Position numbers and translations under genes: made by a program. A DNA stretch of 64,000 bases from Adiantum capillus-veneris (Eukaryota; Streptophyta; Polypodiopsida; Polypodiales; Pteridaceae): contig CM043960.1 in assembly GCA_014529385.2 (NCBI GenBank), positions 118,490,043 through 118,554,042 of the forward strand, read 5' to 3'. Below, one piece after another: positions 10,688 through 22,699 of this stretch (positions are counted from its first letter, which is position 1; every line of letters starts with the position of its first letter). The notes beneath the pieces were generated by a model. The model was not told the DNA's origin. It ran no database searches and saw nothing but the letters and a program-made list of their open reading frames with translations.

Positions 10688-12243
10688 CTACGACATACAT
10701 GGTAGGAACTTCACTTTTCCATCTTGATCTATAACTCTTGTTTGCTCTAAAACTTTCCACCCTTGGACTACTGATGAGCAAGTTGATATAAGCTTCCAAT
10801 CCTCATCTTCAGGAGTCGTTCTCTATTGGGCATAGCTACTATTTGTTGCTTGAAGTTTTGTTAGCCATACTCGCTTTAGAGTAGAGTCTACCTCTCGAAC
10901 AACAACATATGCTAGTCGACAAGAGGAAGATTCTTCATCCACAAACTCTTTCACTTGGACTATGTCCTTCTCCTCAAGCCATGGAGGTACACATCCAATA
11001 CTCAATAAGCACTCAGTAAGCAATGATAAATACTTTTGAAAAACATTCAATGAGAGAATGTGCACTGTGTCATAGACAAGATCCGATGAAAAGACAAAGC
11101 CATAAAGCTCATATAATCTCCATAAGCTTGATTTTCCACTCAGCCCCACACTCTTTAGTATCTCTTCACGTTGAGTTTGAGAAGTTACTCTAATAGATCG
11201 AGACAAGGCAGCCTGCATTTCAACTATACTTCTCTTTGGAGATGGATAACGATATTGGAAGCAATTTTTGTCATAGAGATATCTCCCTTGAAAGCTTGAG
11301 CTTGATGAATCCAAAGTGGAAGATGCCTTGTCCCTACAACAAAAGTGTTGTCCACCATCCTTAAATAGCCCAGTCTTGCATTGAGCAGGGTGGTCTCCAG
11401 TGACCATCATTACCATTGCACGCAATCTGATGTCCGTTGAGGAGACCAATGCCGCATCAATCAAGTCAGAAGGATAGTTGAAATTAACTTGAAATACATC
11501 TACATATAATTTCTCTAACTCCCTCACTAGTGGCTACAAAAACACATGAAAAAGGTCTCCAGAGGCTCCAATAATCTTCTTACAATTGAAAGGGATAAAT
11601 AAAATCGGTATAGGATGTAAAATAGAGTTCTTTTAGAGTTCAAAACTCTAATTTCCACAACCCCGCAATTTTTTTGTGTCGTTTTTTATGATTGAAAACC
11701 GTCCCAATGGAGCAATAGTGCAAAGTTTCGAGGATCTCCCTAACAATCATAATAGAAAAAGAGCCAATCAAGATACAAAAGTATATAAAATTTCCAAAAA
11801 TGAGCAAGAATTCAATGGTTTGAAAGAAGGGAGATACCTTGACGGTATTCTTCGGGCTTTTGATCAATCTACGACATGACTTGCATGTAAAAACATACAT
11901 TTGTTGATCCTCATTCCAATTCAAGGATAACTTCTCAGCAGCATATGTTAATGGCCATGCCTTGTAAGAGTGTCTACCTCTTTCACAAAAAAACAGGAAG
12001 CTCAAAGGTTGAAGCTGGGTTCCAAAAGTCTTGAAGATCCTTACACTTCGCACTATCCCAAAATTCATCAATAACCATAGGTAAATCTATGGTCGACCGA
12101 TTCAACCATCTGTCCTTGTGACACCACATACACAAGATATCGCGGCACGTGGTAGGAGAAGAAGATATAAGCTTTAACAGATTTTGAATAGGAAGATAGT
12201 CAAAGAAAATCATTTGTTTTCATGGCAAAGCACACTTTGTGCA
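10688..12243 (-). pseudogene. Tnp2-family transposase, C-terminal half
   Basis: The coding continues from the other side of gypsy G1. YLPIQNLLKLISSSPTTCRD near 12200 is the Tnp2 segment in which a short Pro-Ile/Leu-rich motif follows the CPxC zinc site. An intron at 11534-11837 (donor GTATCT, acceptor TTTTTGTAG) leads into PLVRELEKLYVDVFQ. TGDHPAQCKTGLFKDGGQHF with a cysteine pair follows, then GLSGKSSLWRLYELYGF and YDTVHILSLNVFQKYL, matching the family order (D-x-PA motif, Cys pair, GxxGxS, D-x-x-H helix). Such proteins cut and join transposon ends in the nucleus. In-frame stops occur after the YAQ near 10823 and at the end near 10688, so this copy is not functional. Confidence 0.75.
11534..11837 (-). 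other. Intron in the transposase gene
   Basis: The donor TCAAG/GTATCT at 11837/11838 and acceptor TTTTTGTAG/CC at 11533/11534 join two frames that both align with the Tnp2 order. The sequence between is AT-rich and non-coding. Confidence 0.6.
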
Positions 12244-12248
12244 TCTTT
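12244..12248. other. Target-site duplication, left copy (TCTTT)
   Basis: It is identical to 20984-20988 on the far side of G1, the 5-bp duplication expected of Ty3/gypsy integrase. Confidence 0.9.
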
Positions 12249-13838
12249 TGTCATAAAATCTAATATCTAACCAACCCAAATGATTTTCTCATATTAAATT
12301 GATCACTTAATGTGGGAGAATAAACGGGAACAAGTGTTAAGATATAGATATGTGCTTATAGGTCTATCTCAACACGGGGCCAATAGTAAAGGGGCCCAAA
12401 TGGGAGAAGTTCTATCAAGAGCAAGGCTAACCAATGGAGCATAAGACCTTAGGGTTAGCTTCATTGAAGACCTCCAATAATGTGTGTAAAATTCCTTTGA
12501 CCTTAGGTAAGCTAGGGCTGAGCTTGAGGTGGGAACCCGGCCCAAGCTCGAGGTGCTTGACCTGCTTGAGGTGCTTGTCGTGCTTGAGGTGCTTGACTTA
12601 CTCCATGCTTGAGGTGCTTGACTTGCCGCTTGATTAAGGTGCTTGAGGTGCCTTGACATGCTTGCCTGAGATGCTTGTGGGAATACCCCCTAGTCCAAGT
12701 GCTTTGTCATGCTTGATGACTAAGGTGCTTGAGCTCCTAAAGTCAAAAGCATCCCTACAAGAGGGGGGGGGCGAGCCCTTTTCCTAGGGATTAGAGAGAG
12801 AACACACACTCACACTCACAAGGGAAGCCCCAGCTTGAAGAGGCAGCAAGGACACATGTCAGATCCCTACCCATGTTACCTTCATGTGTTGCTTGAAGCC
12901 TATTGGCTAGGCTTCAAAGGGGTCCAATGATAAATTACTTGAATTATCTAATTGTTTTTGCATTTATCAAGTCCTCTCTCTCAAAGGGGAAAGGGGGACA
13001 CTTGTCCCAAGGCTATCCCTGTTGCTTGTAATGGCTTCTGCTTGTGATTGGCTAGGCCTGGAGGGGTCCAATGAGCTTCAAGCATGAGCTACAAGGGGAG
13101 GTCGACCCAAGCAAGCTAGGGGGGTGCTTAGGGGGTATACTCACCCACACACACTCACAAGCACTCTCATTGTGTGCTATGCAAAGTGGAAGAGCTCCCT
13201 CTCCAAGCAAGTAAAGGTTGAGAGCCTACACCAACACTCTTGGCTATGGAGTGCAAATCCAACCAAGAGCCATGCTTCAATGCTTAAGCTTGCCATCTCC
13301 TTCTTCTTCATTACTATGTTATTATGTATGCTAGCAACAAGAGTATGATAAGTGAGGAACTAATTCTTTCTCCTACGAAATGTTTCTTCTTCCTCTTTCC
13401 TACCCTCATTCCCTGCTAGCTCTCTCCACCTTCGAAGGTGTTTGAGGTCTTGGGACTGAGGCTTGGTATAGTTAAAGCTTTCTTCAAGTTTAGGTTATGC
13501 TATGATGGTGATGCATGAAGCTTTCCATCTTCATTGCTTCACCTAGGTCACAAGGAACACAAAGAATGTATTGTAACAAGTCTCTCTTTATGGGAGAAAT
13601 CATAATACAAATGCCTATTGGAGGGGGGACCGGCTCCACATAAATCCGGTCCTCAACTGTTGTCATGTTCTCTAAATTCTCTCTCTTGCAAAAGTATTGT
13701 CTATGCCAAGTTAACTAATTGCTATGAGTATGTTGCTATCTTCAATTATGTCAACCCGCTATGCCCACAAAATCATTTCTTGAAAGTACTCTCATTAGAT
13801 TCCGCTACTCTCAAATTGAATAGGCAAATTCCATTACA
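12249..13838 (+). repeat. 5' LTR of G1
   Basis: This 1590-bp copy is about 99% identical to 19394-20983. It contains a GCTTGAGGT repeat array (12535-12750), a G-run near 12763-12771 and a purine-rich GGAGGGGGGACCGG block near 13620. It ends ATTACA next to the primer site. Confidence 0.95.
12535..12750. repeat. GCTTGAGGT short tandem array in the LTR
   Basis: The words GCTTGAGGT, GCTTGACTT and GCTTGATGA recur about fifteen times with 9- to 12-bp spacing. The same array is in the 3' LTR at about 19685-19895. Confidence 0.85.
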
Positions 13839-13839
13839 T

Positions 13840-13851
13840 TGGTATCAGAGC
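13840..13851 (+). other. Primer-binding site of G1 (initiator tRNA-Met)
   Basis: TGGTATCAGAGC lies one base inside the 5' LTR end. Confidence 0.95.
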
Positions 13852-14210
13852 ATTTGGTTTCTCTTTTCTTGCTTAAGAAGAGAGGTCCTTAAGTAGCCTA
13901 TAAATGGTTGATGTTGTTAATTATAATAGGGTAAGTGGAATTGGGATCTATTATCGGTTTTGTTGAGCCCACTATGTGGGGGATGGTGCACACCTCGGGA
14001 GCTTTGGACTTAATAATGGAGTCTTTCTAGACTTGCCTATGGCTTTACCATTATTGAGCCATAAGAAGTCCGAAAGGAGCTAACCCTTGGCAACTCTGCT
14101 ATGTTAGACCTACTCCTCTACTCTCTATAATTAACCACTTTGAGCCGTGGGTGTAGGTACTTAAGAGCCGATATTCAAAGGCTAAGAGGAGTGGCAACTA
14201 AGGTTTTGTA
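13852..14210 (+). other. Untranslated leader of G1
   Basis: About 360 bp between primer site and gag start. It contains AT-rich and pyrimidine stretches and no long frame. Packaging signals are expected in this position in the family, but I cannot point to one. Confidence 0.5.
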
Positions 14211-17200
14211 TTGCCAAAGCATACACTAAGTATAAACATAAATTTTGTTAACATGGCTGACAATAATCAAGAGAGTAGAATGAACATTGATAGCTTTGAT
14301 TTTGCACATGAAGGTGCTAATGATGATGCTCCCATGTTTGTGAATTATCTCGTCACTAGGTTGAAACAAGCTATGGGCAACCCTGTTTTGCAAGCCGAAG
14401 TTACTCAACAACTTCATGCTTATGGAATTTCCCTTCCTCTCCCAGAGGAGAGAGAGCTTAGGAGGCCTCTTGAAGAGACCCCCAAAAGAAGACTCTCTCC
14501 CATTCGAGAGGAGGAATCCAAAGAGAAAGAAAGAAATGACAATCTAAGTTCTTCTGAAGATGTGGCTCCACGAAGATGGCGGTCTAGACGATCGCCTACT
14601 CCTCCCAAGAGGAAAAGAGCAACCTATAGTTCTTCTCCTCATCACTCTGAAATGCAAGAGAGGAAACAAAGGAAGAAAAGGGCTAGGAAGAGGTCACCCT
14701 CTTCTCCTTCTTCTTCACCTTCCTCCTCTTCCGATGAAAGTTATGGCTATTCTCCTAGAGAATACAAGAGGGGAGGACATCGCAAATCATTTCCTGCATG
14801 GCGAAGGTCACAAAAGCTAAAGAAGTTCAAGGAGGGAGGAAAGAGTATCTCTTTTCTCACCTATGATGGCACCTTTGGTGCTACCGACAAAGTGTTGGCC
14901 TTCATCCAGCAATTTGATGCGGCCTTTGGGGACGAGGGCTTCACAGAGTCCTCCAAGCTACGCCATGTAGCTATGCACTTCCAAAAATCAGCTCGTCAAT
15001 GGTGGGCTAGCCTTCGTGTCAATGGAGAAGCCCCAAAGACATGGAAAACTCTACGAGTTTCCATCATGAAGCAATTTCTTCCAAGTGATACTAAAGATAA
15101 AGTTCTTACCGAATGGCGCGGCTTGAAGCTTCTCTCTCATGAGTCTATCAACAAGTATGTAGACAAGTTTTGGGATTTACATCTCAAAGCTACTGTCTTT
15201 CAAAAGATAGACTTTGCCGAACAAAGACAGCAATTCTGTGCGGGATTACCTGAAGAGATGGCCGAATACATCAACTCTCAACGGCCCGGTACTATTACCG
15301 AAGTAATCCACCACACCATGGTTGCTTCACGCATCAACTTCCATCAAGGGGCTAGACGTAATGCCAAGCCCATGGAAAACAAAGATAAAAATGATGCAAA
15401 GGGGAAATCCAATGCTCAAAATAATTCCCAAGGCACTTCCAACAACAACAACAACAACAACAACAATCGGTCCAAGGAGAAGGGAGTTTACAAAGGTAAA
15501 AACAAACTCTCTCCTGAAGAGCTTGAAGCTTTTCACAAGGACCATAAGTGTTTCAAGTGTGGAGAGCAAGGACATGACTATCGTTCTTGCCCCAAGAAGA
15601 ATACTCGCAATGAGACTCCTAGGGCTTCCACCATCGAAGCTCCAAAAGAGGATGGTCATTGCAAAGGATCATCACTTTCCTATGCGTGGGGAAAGGTAAG
15701 AGAGCATGATGCCTTCATCTTGTTTGACCCAGGCTCTACTCTCAACTTCATATCAATAGAGTTGGCCACCAAGTTGGGCATTCAAGCTTTTGAGATGGGA
15801 GATATAGTAACAGCCGATGCAACTTTCAAGGGACAACAAGCCTCTGTTACTCCCTTGATTGGGAAGTTGAGGCTTCATGTCCAAAGCTATGTCAACAAAG
15901 AAGACTTCTTCATCTCTCCTCTCCAACATCAGAATGTTATCCTAGGGGCACCATGGTTTGATCGCATGGCTGCCAACATGAAGTTCCCTGAAAGGAGAAT
16001 TTACTTCACCTACAAGGGAAAGAACATGTATATAGATGCTAGTGAGCGTGGTCGCAGTATTCCACTTGTAAATCCTCTTTCTTTTGATAAATCAATGAAG
16101 AGCTCAGTTTCTGCGTACATGATTTATGTCAAAGAGTCTCTAAAAGCTAATAATATTTTATCAAATGAAAATGATAGGAATCAAGAAGAGTTAGACTTGT
16201 CTACTTTTCTAAAAGGATTCCAAGATGTGTTCATCGATGATATCCCTATGGACCTACCTCCAAAACGAGGGGATGATGACCATCGTATTGAGCTCCTTCC
16301 AGGAAGCTCGCCGCCTAACAAACCTCCTTATCGAGTCTCACAAGCTCAACAAGAGGAGATTATGAGGCAAGTACAGGAATTGGTAGACAAAGGGATGGTG
16401 AGGCCTAGTTCCTCTCCCTTTTGTTCTCCAGTCCTTTTAGTGCAAAAGAAAGATGGTACATACCGTATGTGTGTGGACTATCGAGCACTAAACCATATCA
16501 CTATCAAAAACAGATTTCCCGTGCCTCGGGTAGAAGATCTGTTTGATAAGCTACAAGGCTCTACCTACTTCAGTAGGATTGACGTTAAGAGTGGCTATCA
16601 TCAAATAAGGATAGTGGATGAAGATATCCTAAAGACCGCGTTTTGCACAACATTTGGTCTTTATGAATATCTAGTCATGCCTTTTGGCTTGACTAATGCA
16701 CCAGCGTCTCATGGAGAAAATTTTTAGACCATATCGTAAATTCACTGGAGTGTTCTTTGATGATATCATCATCTACTCCAAGTCTTTGGAGGAACATAAG
16801 CAACATCTCCAAGTGATTTTTCAAGCCTTGAGGGAGAACAAACTTTTTCTCAACCAAAAGAAAAGTGAATTCTTCCTTCAAGAGATTCAATATCTAGGTC
16901 ATATTATCTCTCACGATGGTATTCGTATGGATCCATCAAAGTTAGAGGTAATAAAATCATGGCCTAACCCAAGGAATCTACATGAGCTAAGAAGCTTTAT
17001 TGGTATGTGTGCATACTATAGACGCTCCATAGCAAAATTCTCTCAAGTAGCAGGACCACTGCACGACTTAACAAAGAAGAACGTTAAGTTTGTATGGACT
17101 GCTAAGGAGCAAAAAGCTTTTGAAAAACTCAAAGAGAAGCTTACTTCCCAACCAGTCCTCGTGCTTCCGGATCTCTCAAAGCCATTTGAGGTCCAATGTG

Positions 17201-19032
17201 ATGCGTGTGGTGATTGCCTTGGAGCGGTTTTGCTTCAAGAAGGGCATGCCATAGCATATGAGAGCCGAAGGCTCAATAGTGATGAACGAGTCTTGGGCAT
17301 TTATGAGAAAGAGCTTTTAGCTGTTCTACATGCCCTAGACACATGGAAGCACTACCTATTGGGGACTCCATTTATCCTACGAACCGACCACCAAAGTCTC
17401 AAGTATTTCATGACGCAAACCAAGCTTTCCGACAAACAAATGAGGTGGGCAAATTTTCTTTCGCAATTTAATTTCCATATTGCTCACATAGCTGGTAAGC
17501 ACAATCAAGTTGCCGATGCACTTTCACGACGACCAAAAGTTAATGCGGTGTCTATAGCTACTCACAATGATCTATCCTCTATGATAGATGAGTATGCTAC
17601 TGACGCTGACTTTAGAGACATAATGTCAGCCCTTGCTTTGTGGAAGAAAGAGGAACCATTCACCTTGCAGGATGGTTATCTTCTCCACGGCAATAGGCTA
17701 TGTGTTACCCATTCCCTTTGTGAGAAGGTTATGTATGAATCCCATGCTCCTCCATATGCAGGGCATAGAGGTATTCAACCTACTCTCCGAGGAGTAGAGA
17801 CGTATTTCTATTGGCCTACCCTGAAAGTGGACATACAAGAGTATGTTTCAAAATGTGTAGTATGCCAAAAGACCAAGTATGATAGAGGGAAGCAACCTGG
17901 ATTACTCCAGCCATTGCCTATTCCAAATTCACCATGGGAGAGTATATACATGGATTTCATCTTTGGATTACCCAAGTCTATCCATGGGAATACAGGAATA
18001 TGGACAATAGTTGACAGGTTTAGCAAGAAAGCACATTTTATTCCTGTCAAAAAGACTATTAAGGCACATCAAATGGCAACTCTCTTCATATCTCAGATTT
18101 TCAAGCACCATGGATTATCCACATCCATCGTGTCAGATAGAGATCCTAGAATGACCAGTAATTTCTGGAAAGGTCTCTTTGAAAATCTAGGAACAAGATT
18201 GAATTTCTCTTTGGCCTATCACCCACAAACGGATGGCCAAAGTGAGATAGCCAATCTTACGATACTCGATCTACTCAAGACTTATGTTACCGAAGTAGAT
18301 CAACGCTCACAATGGGAAAAGTATTTACCTCTAGTAGAGTATGCCTACAATAATACTGTCCATACTTCTACCGGGAAAGCACCTTTCGAGATCATAGAGG
18401 GAAGACCTAAAAGTCCCTTGCTACTCAAAGTACATGGGAAGATCTTCGCCGCCGATGAATATAGCCGTGACCTACAAGAATCTTTTCAAAAGATTAGGAA
18501 GGCTATAGCCATCTCTCAACAAAGGCAAAAAGCTGTTGCTGATAAGCACAGAAGAGCCTTAATGTTCAAAGAAAATGATTGGGTCTTACTCAAGTTTCCT
18601 AAGGCTCGATTAAGGCAAACGACGGGCAAAAATCCTACGGGCCATCAAAAGTATTATGCTAAACTAGCAAAAAGATACTATGGTCCTTTCCAAATCTTGA
18701 AGCCTATCCATGAGACGGCTTATCAACTCAAGTTGCCCAACCATTGGCTTATACACAATGCCTTTCATGTAAGCCTACTTAAGCCCTACAAAGGAGAGCC
18801 ACCAATTGAACCAATTATTGAAGACCCTCCCGAAGTTGAAGACCAAGAAGAGGTGCTACAACCCGAAGCTGTCCTTCGGCATGAAGACAAGGTACTACGA
18901 CATGGTAAGATAATCCGGCGGTATCTTATTAAGTTCAAAAATTATCCTTTTGAAGATGCTAGATGGATGCAAGGAGTACAACTTAAGGATAGTATGAACC
19001 TTGTCAATGCTTACAATGCTACATTAGAGTAA
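14211..19032 (+). pseudogene. Gag-pol coding region of G1 with C-terminal chromodomain
   Basis: Domains in order: an N-terminal acidic part; a basic Arg/Ser- and Ser/Pro-rich stretch (about residues 85-195); the gag capsid-like region, including [20 protein letters not shown] and ARQWWASLR; an Asn tract; a CCHC knuckle ([15 protein letters not shown]); and protease ([12 protein letters not shown]). RT follows, with [11 protein letters not shown] and FFDDIIIYSKS, then RNase H (VQCDACGDCLGAVL and TDHQSLKYF). Integrase comes next, with an HHCC zinc region near 17760-17870 and the catalytic segments MDFIFGLP, VSDRDPRM and GQSEIAN. Last is a chromodomain (HGKIIRRYLIKFKNYPFEDA). Chromodomains steer integration toward marked chromatin. 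The region has about one break, so it is a near-intact fossil. Confidence 0.9.
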
Positions 19033-19354
19033 GAAAATGTACAAATTTCTTTTAAATGACTCATGTTTTTGTCTTATATGACTAGTCCTCTTTTTAATTG
19101 TGCACAAATTTAACTAGTATGCATGCTTAGAATCATGTTTGTGATGACGACGTCTCTCAAACACCAAGTAGAATTTGTCACTCTACTTTGGGAGAATGAA
19201 ATGGACTAAAGAGCAGAAATGCTTGCGGCAGCTATGTCTCCCAAGCACCAAATGGATTAGTCATCCATCTTGGAAAGATGTCGTAGGGTAAAAAAAGGGA
19301 TCCTCTACCCGCTAAGTACGATTGACTAATGACTAAGCCTTTATCTCTTCTACC

Positions 19355-19376
19355 TCATAGTCGAGGACGACTATGA
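19355..19376 (+). other. Perfect 9-bp stem-loop just before the polypurine tract
   Basis: TCATAGTCG and CGACTATGA pair across an AGGA loop, ending four bases before the purine tract. Similar small hairpins occupy the same place in elements C, D and B. Confidence 0.8.
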
Positions 19377-19379
19377 TTT

Positions 19380-19393
19380 CAAGAGAGAGGTAA
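19380..19393 (+). other. Polypurine tract of G1
   Basis: CAAGAGAGAGGTAA directly abuts the 3' LTR start TGTAAT, the expected plus-strand primer. Confidence 0.85.
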
Positions 19394-20983
19394 TGTAATA
19401 AAATCTAATATCTAACCAACCCAAATTATTTTCTCATATTAAATTGATCACTTAATGTGGGAGAATAAACGGAAACAAGTGTTAAGATATAGATATGTGC
19501 TTATAGATCTATCTCAACACGGGGCCAATAGTAAAGGGGCCCAAATGGGAGAAGTTCTATCAAGAGCAAGGCTAACCAATGGAGCATAAGACCTTAGGGT
19601 TAGCTTCATTGAAGACCTCCAATAATGTGTGTAAAAGTCCTTTGACCTTAGGTAAGCTAGGGTTGAGCTTGAGGTGGGAACCCGGCCCAAGCTCGAGGTG
19701 CTTGACCTGCTTGAGGTGCTTGTCGTGCTTGAGGTGCTTGACTTACTCCATGCTTGAGGTGCTTGACTTGCCGCTTGATTAAGGTGCTTGAGGTGCCTTG
19801 ACATGCTTGCCTGAGATGCTTGTGGGAATACCCCCTAGTCCAAGTGCTTTGTCATGCTTGATGACTAAGGTGCTTGAGCTCCTAAAGTCAAAAGCATCCC
19901 TACAAGAGGGGGGGGGCGAGCCCTTTTCCTAGGGATTAGAGAGAGAACACACACTCACACTCACAAGGGAAGCCCCAGCTTGAAGAGGCAGCAAGGACAC
20001 ATGTCAGGTCCCTACCCATGTTACCTTCATGTGTTGCTTGAAGCCTATTGGCTAGGCTTCAAAGGGGTCCAATGATAAATTACTTGAATTATCTAATTGT
20101 TTTTGCATTTATCAAGTCCTCTCTCTCAAAGGGGAAAGGGGGACACTTGTCCCAAGGCTATCCCTGTTGCTTGTAATGGCTTCTGCTTGTGATTGGCTAG
20201 GCCTGGAGGGGTCCAATGAGCTTCAAGCATGAGCTACAAGGGGAGGTCGACCCAAGCAAGCTAGGGGGGTGCTTAGGGGGTATACTCACCCACACACACT
20301 CACAAGCACTCTCATTGTGTGCTATGCAAAGTGGAAGAGCTCCCTCTCCAAGCAAGTAAAGGTTGAGAGCCTACACCAACACTCTTGGCTATGGAGTGCA
20401 AATCCAACCAAGAGCCATGCTTCAATGCTTAAGCTTGCCATCTCCTTCTTCTTCATTACTATGTTATTATGTATGCTAGCAACAAGAGTATGATAAGTGA
20501 GGAACTAATTCTTTCTCCTACGAAATGTTTCTTCTTCCTCTTTCCTACCCTCATTCCCTGCTAGCTCTCTCCACCTTCGAAGGTGTTTGAGGTCTTGGGA
20601 CTGAGGCTTGGTATAGTTAAAGCTTTCTTCAAGTTTAGGTTATGCTATGATGGTGATGCATGAAGCTTTCCATCTTCATTGCTTCACCTAGGTCACAAGG
20701 AACACAAAGAATGTATTGTAACAAGTCTCTCTTTATGGGAGAAATCATAATACAAATGCCTATTGGAGGGGGGACCGGCTCCACATAAATCCGGTCCTCA
20801 ACTGTTGTCATGTTCTCTAAATTCTCTCTCTTGCAAAAGTATTGTCTATGCCAAGTTAACTAATTGCTATGAGTATGTTTCTATCTTCAATTATGTCAAC
20901 CTGCTATGCTCACAAAATCATTTCTTGAAAGTACTCTCATTAGATTTCGCTACTCTCAAATTGAATAGGCAAATTCTATTACA
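19394..20983 (+). repeat. 3' LTR of G1
   Basis: 1590 bp, equal in length to the 5' copy and about 99% identical. Most of the differences I see are C/T or G/A, as expected from methylated cytosine decay. Confidence 0.95.
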
Positions 20984-20988
20984 TCTTT
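20984..20988. other. Target-site duplication, right copy (TCTTT)
   Basis: Matches 12244-12248. Beyond it the transposase coding resumes on the minus strand. Confidence 0.9.
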
Positions 20989-22054
20989 CACAGCAACGAG
21001 GACAATCCCTTTTCAATTTCCTACCCTTGCGTCCTTCAGGTTGTTAGCATAAGCACAACACAACATTTCCCACATAATTATCCTCATGTATTGGGTTGTA
21101 CAAAATAGGATGATGAGTATTACCCTTTAGACCCATACAAATGAGATATCTCTCATTGTCTACCATACCGAGACTTCTGTACATTGTGTTCAACTCTGGC
21201 CAACATAATGGAGCATTGATGCCACCAAGGTTGCCTTCCCAACTGTCTGGAAGCTTTACCAAGAGAGAACTCAAACTCTCTACACCGTTCTCTGTTCTTT
21301 TTCCAAACAAAAGCTTTAGCATTCAATCTTGAAAATCAATAGAGACCTAATGTTCATCCCATAGGGCTTGCATTTGAACTATTTTTTGGAGAATCTTATC
21401 ATCTGTATTGGCCACATCTTCCTCCTGTTGTTGTTCTTGCTCGTTGTTTAGTAGATCTTCATTGTCAAGAGTCCTTGCATTCTCATGCTCGTCAAGGTTT
21501 TGACCACCTTCAACAATTGCAGGAGCTACATAGCCATGGAAGATAGCCAGCTCATTCTCTTCAAAGCCTTGATCATGATTTTCATCTACGATAGCTTCAA
21601 AAGTACTATATTTAAGAATTTGACAATTCAAATCCATTTGAAGTTTGTTTGTGCTTGTAGGTACAATGGTTTCTTGACACCATGAATCATGTATACTTTG
21701 AATGCCAAATACCGAGTTTATTTCTCGATATCTAACCTCAGCATCCTGATGTCTTTTATAGGTTGATGGAGCTATCAACCTTCCACTATAGCAATATGCT
21801 TTGCACGAACACCATTGTTTTCTAGGTACTTGATGTGATGATGTTTGAGCAGTCTCAACCGCAGTAGTAGGTTGAGAGTTGGAGGTGGGATGCTCAAAAT
21901 TTCCAATACTCATGCTTGGATGAAGATCCCCATTGCGATCGTGACAAAGGTGCTCATAATATGTCCTCCTACTAACAAGATCATACCCAAGAGAGCTATG
22001 CTTGCACTTATAATTACATTGGCACCTATGCAGCGTTGTGTCTCTAGGCTCCAT
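20984..22054 (-). pseudogene. Tnp2-family transposase, N-terminal half
   Basis: The 22054-21347 frame has CQCNYKCKHSSLGYDLVSRR at its start. It then has a second Cys motif (KQWCSCKAYCYSGRLIAPST) and a Gln/Glu-rich acidic end. The 21322-21044 frame carries LLVKLPDSWEGNLGGINAPL and YRSLGMVDNERYLICMGL, the Tnp2 N-terminal core. Further on, CPRCCERC is the CPxC zinc site, cut by the gypsy insertion right after it. The acceptor-like TTTGCCAAATAG precedes ATGGAGCC, so the start at 22054 may be an internal exon. The step between the two frames near 21323-21347 could be a short intron or a frameshift. A stop interrupts the frame after LCLC at 21044. Confidence 0.7.
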
Positions 22055-22260
22055 CTATTTGGCAAAAAAGTGGAACATAGAGTATATTTCAGATTTCTTA
22101 TATTTCTTCACTTAAAATTGACTTTCGTCAAATTAAAAAACAATAGTCTTTATAAGTTGACACAAAGCAAGGCATTGAGACATTACATCAAATCTTTCAA
22201 ATTACATAAAATTTGTGACATCCATTGCTCATCTCCACAAAAGAGAATAATAGGAGTCAC

Positions 22261-22681
22261 TCGGAAATAGTTTTCTAGAAGGAAGAATAGATGACAGGTC
22301 CTCCATTCTTTCTAAGATAACATCTACAGATACCAAACTGGACTCCATGTGCCAATAGACTATGTAGTAATCAACAAGACGCAGACTCTCTTTCAAAAGA
22401 AGGAGCTATAGATTCCCATCCCACCCAACATGATCATCAATCCATATATGTAAAAAGGTGATTTTTGGCTTAGATTGACCAAACAAGTAATAAGAACTCT
22501 CCTCCCATGACTTCTCTATTTCTTGGGTTGCCATTAAAAAAATAGTTAGCTCAAGGACAACTTCCTCGCCCACCTCCATTGAACAAACACGCATATTAGA
22601 AAATGTACCTGCAAAGCCAATAACTCTTTTTCTAAGGTCAACACTATCCCAAATGATGAAAGATTTGCTATCTACCGTCAT
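22261..22681 (-). pseudogene. Upstream exon or ORF of the transposon, unknown function
   Basis: A 91-codon frame starts at 22681 (MTVDSKSFIIWDSVDLRKRV). After one stop codon it continues in the same frame to about 22200. It lies upstream of and in line with the transposase, so it may be a first exon or a separate small protein. I recognise no domain. Confidence 0.3.
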
Positions 22682-22699
22682 TTTTTTTTTTTAAAGATC

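Larger units (their letters stand above)
12249..20983 (+). mobile_element. Ty3/gypsy chromovirus G1, inserted in the transposase gene
   Basis: The 8735-bp element has two 1590-bp LTRs (12249-13838, 19394-20983). Their ends form the inverted pair TGTAAT/ATTACA (first copy TGTCAT). An initiator-Met primer site lies at 13840-13851, a polypurine tract at 19380-19393, and perfect 5-bp target duplications TCTTT at 12244-12248 and 20984-20988. The LTRs differ at roughly 12 positions by eye (about 99.2% identity), a recent insertion. Internal order is gag, protease, RT, RNase H, integrase, chromodomain. The element is nearly whole, with about one break in its coding region. Confidence 0.95.

Noticed and set aside
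12369-12659. Ser/Thr-rich 96-codon frame found in both G1 LTRs (also 19514-19804)
   Set aside because: A by-product of the GCTTGAGGT array read on the minus strand, duplicated only because the LTR is duplicated.
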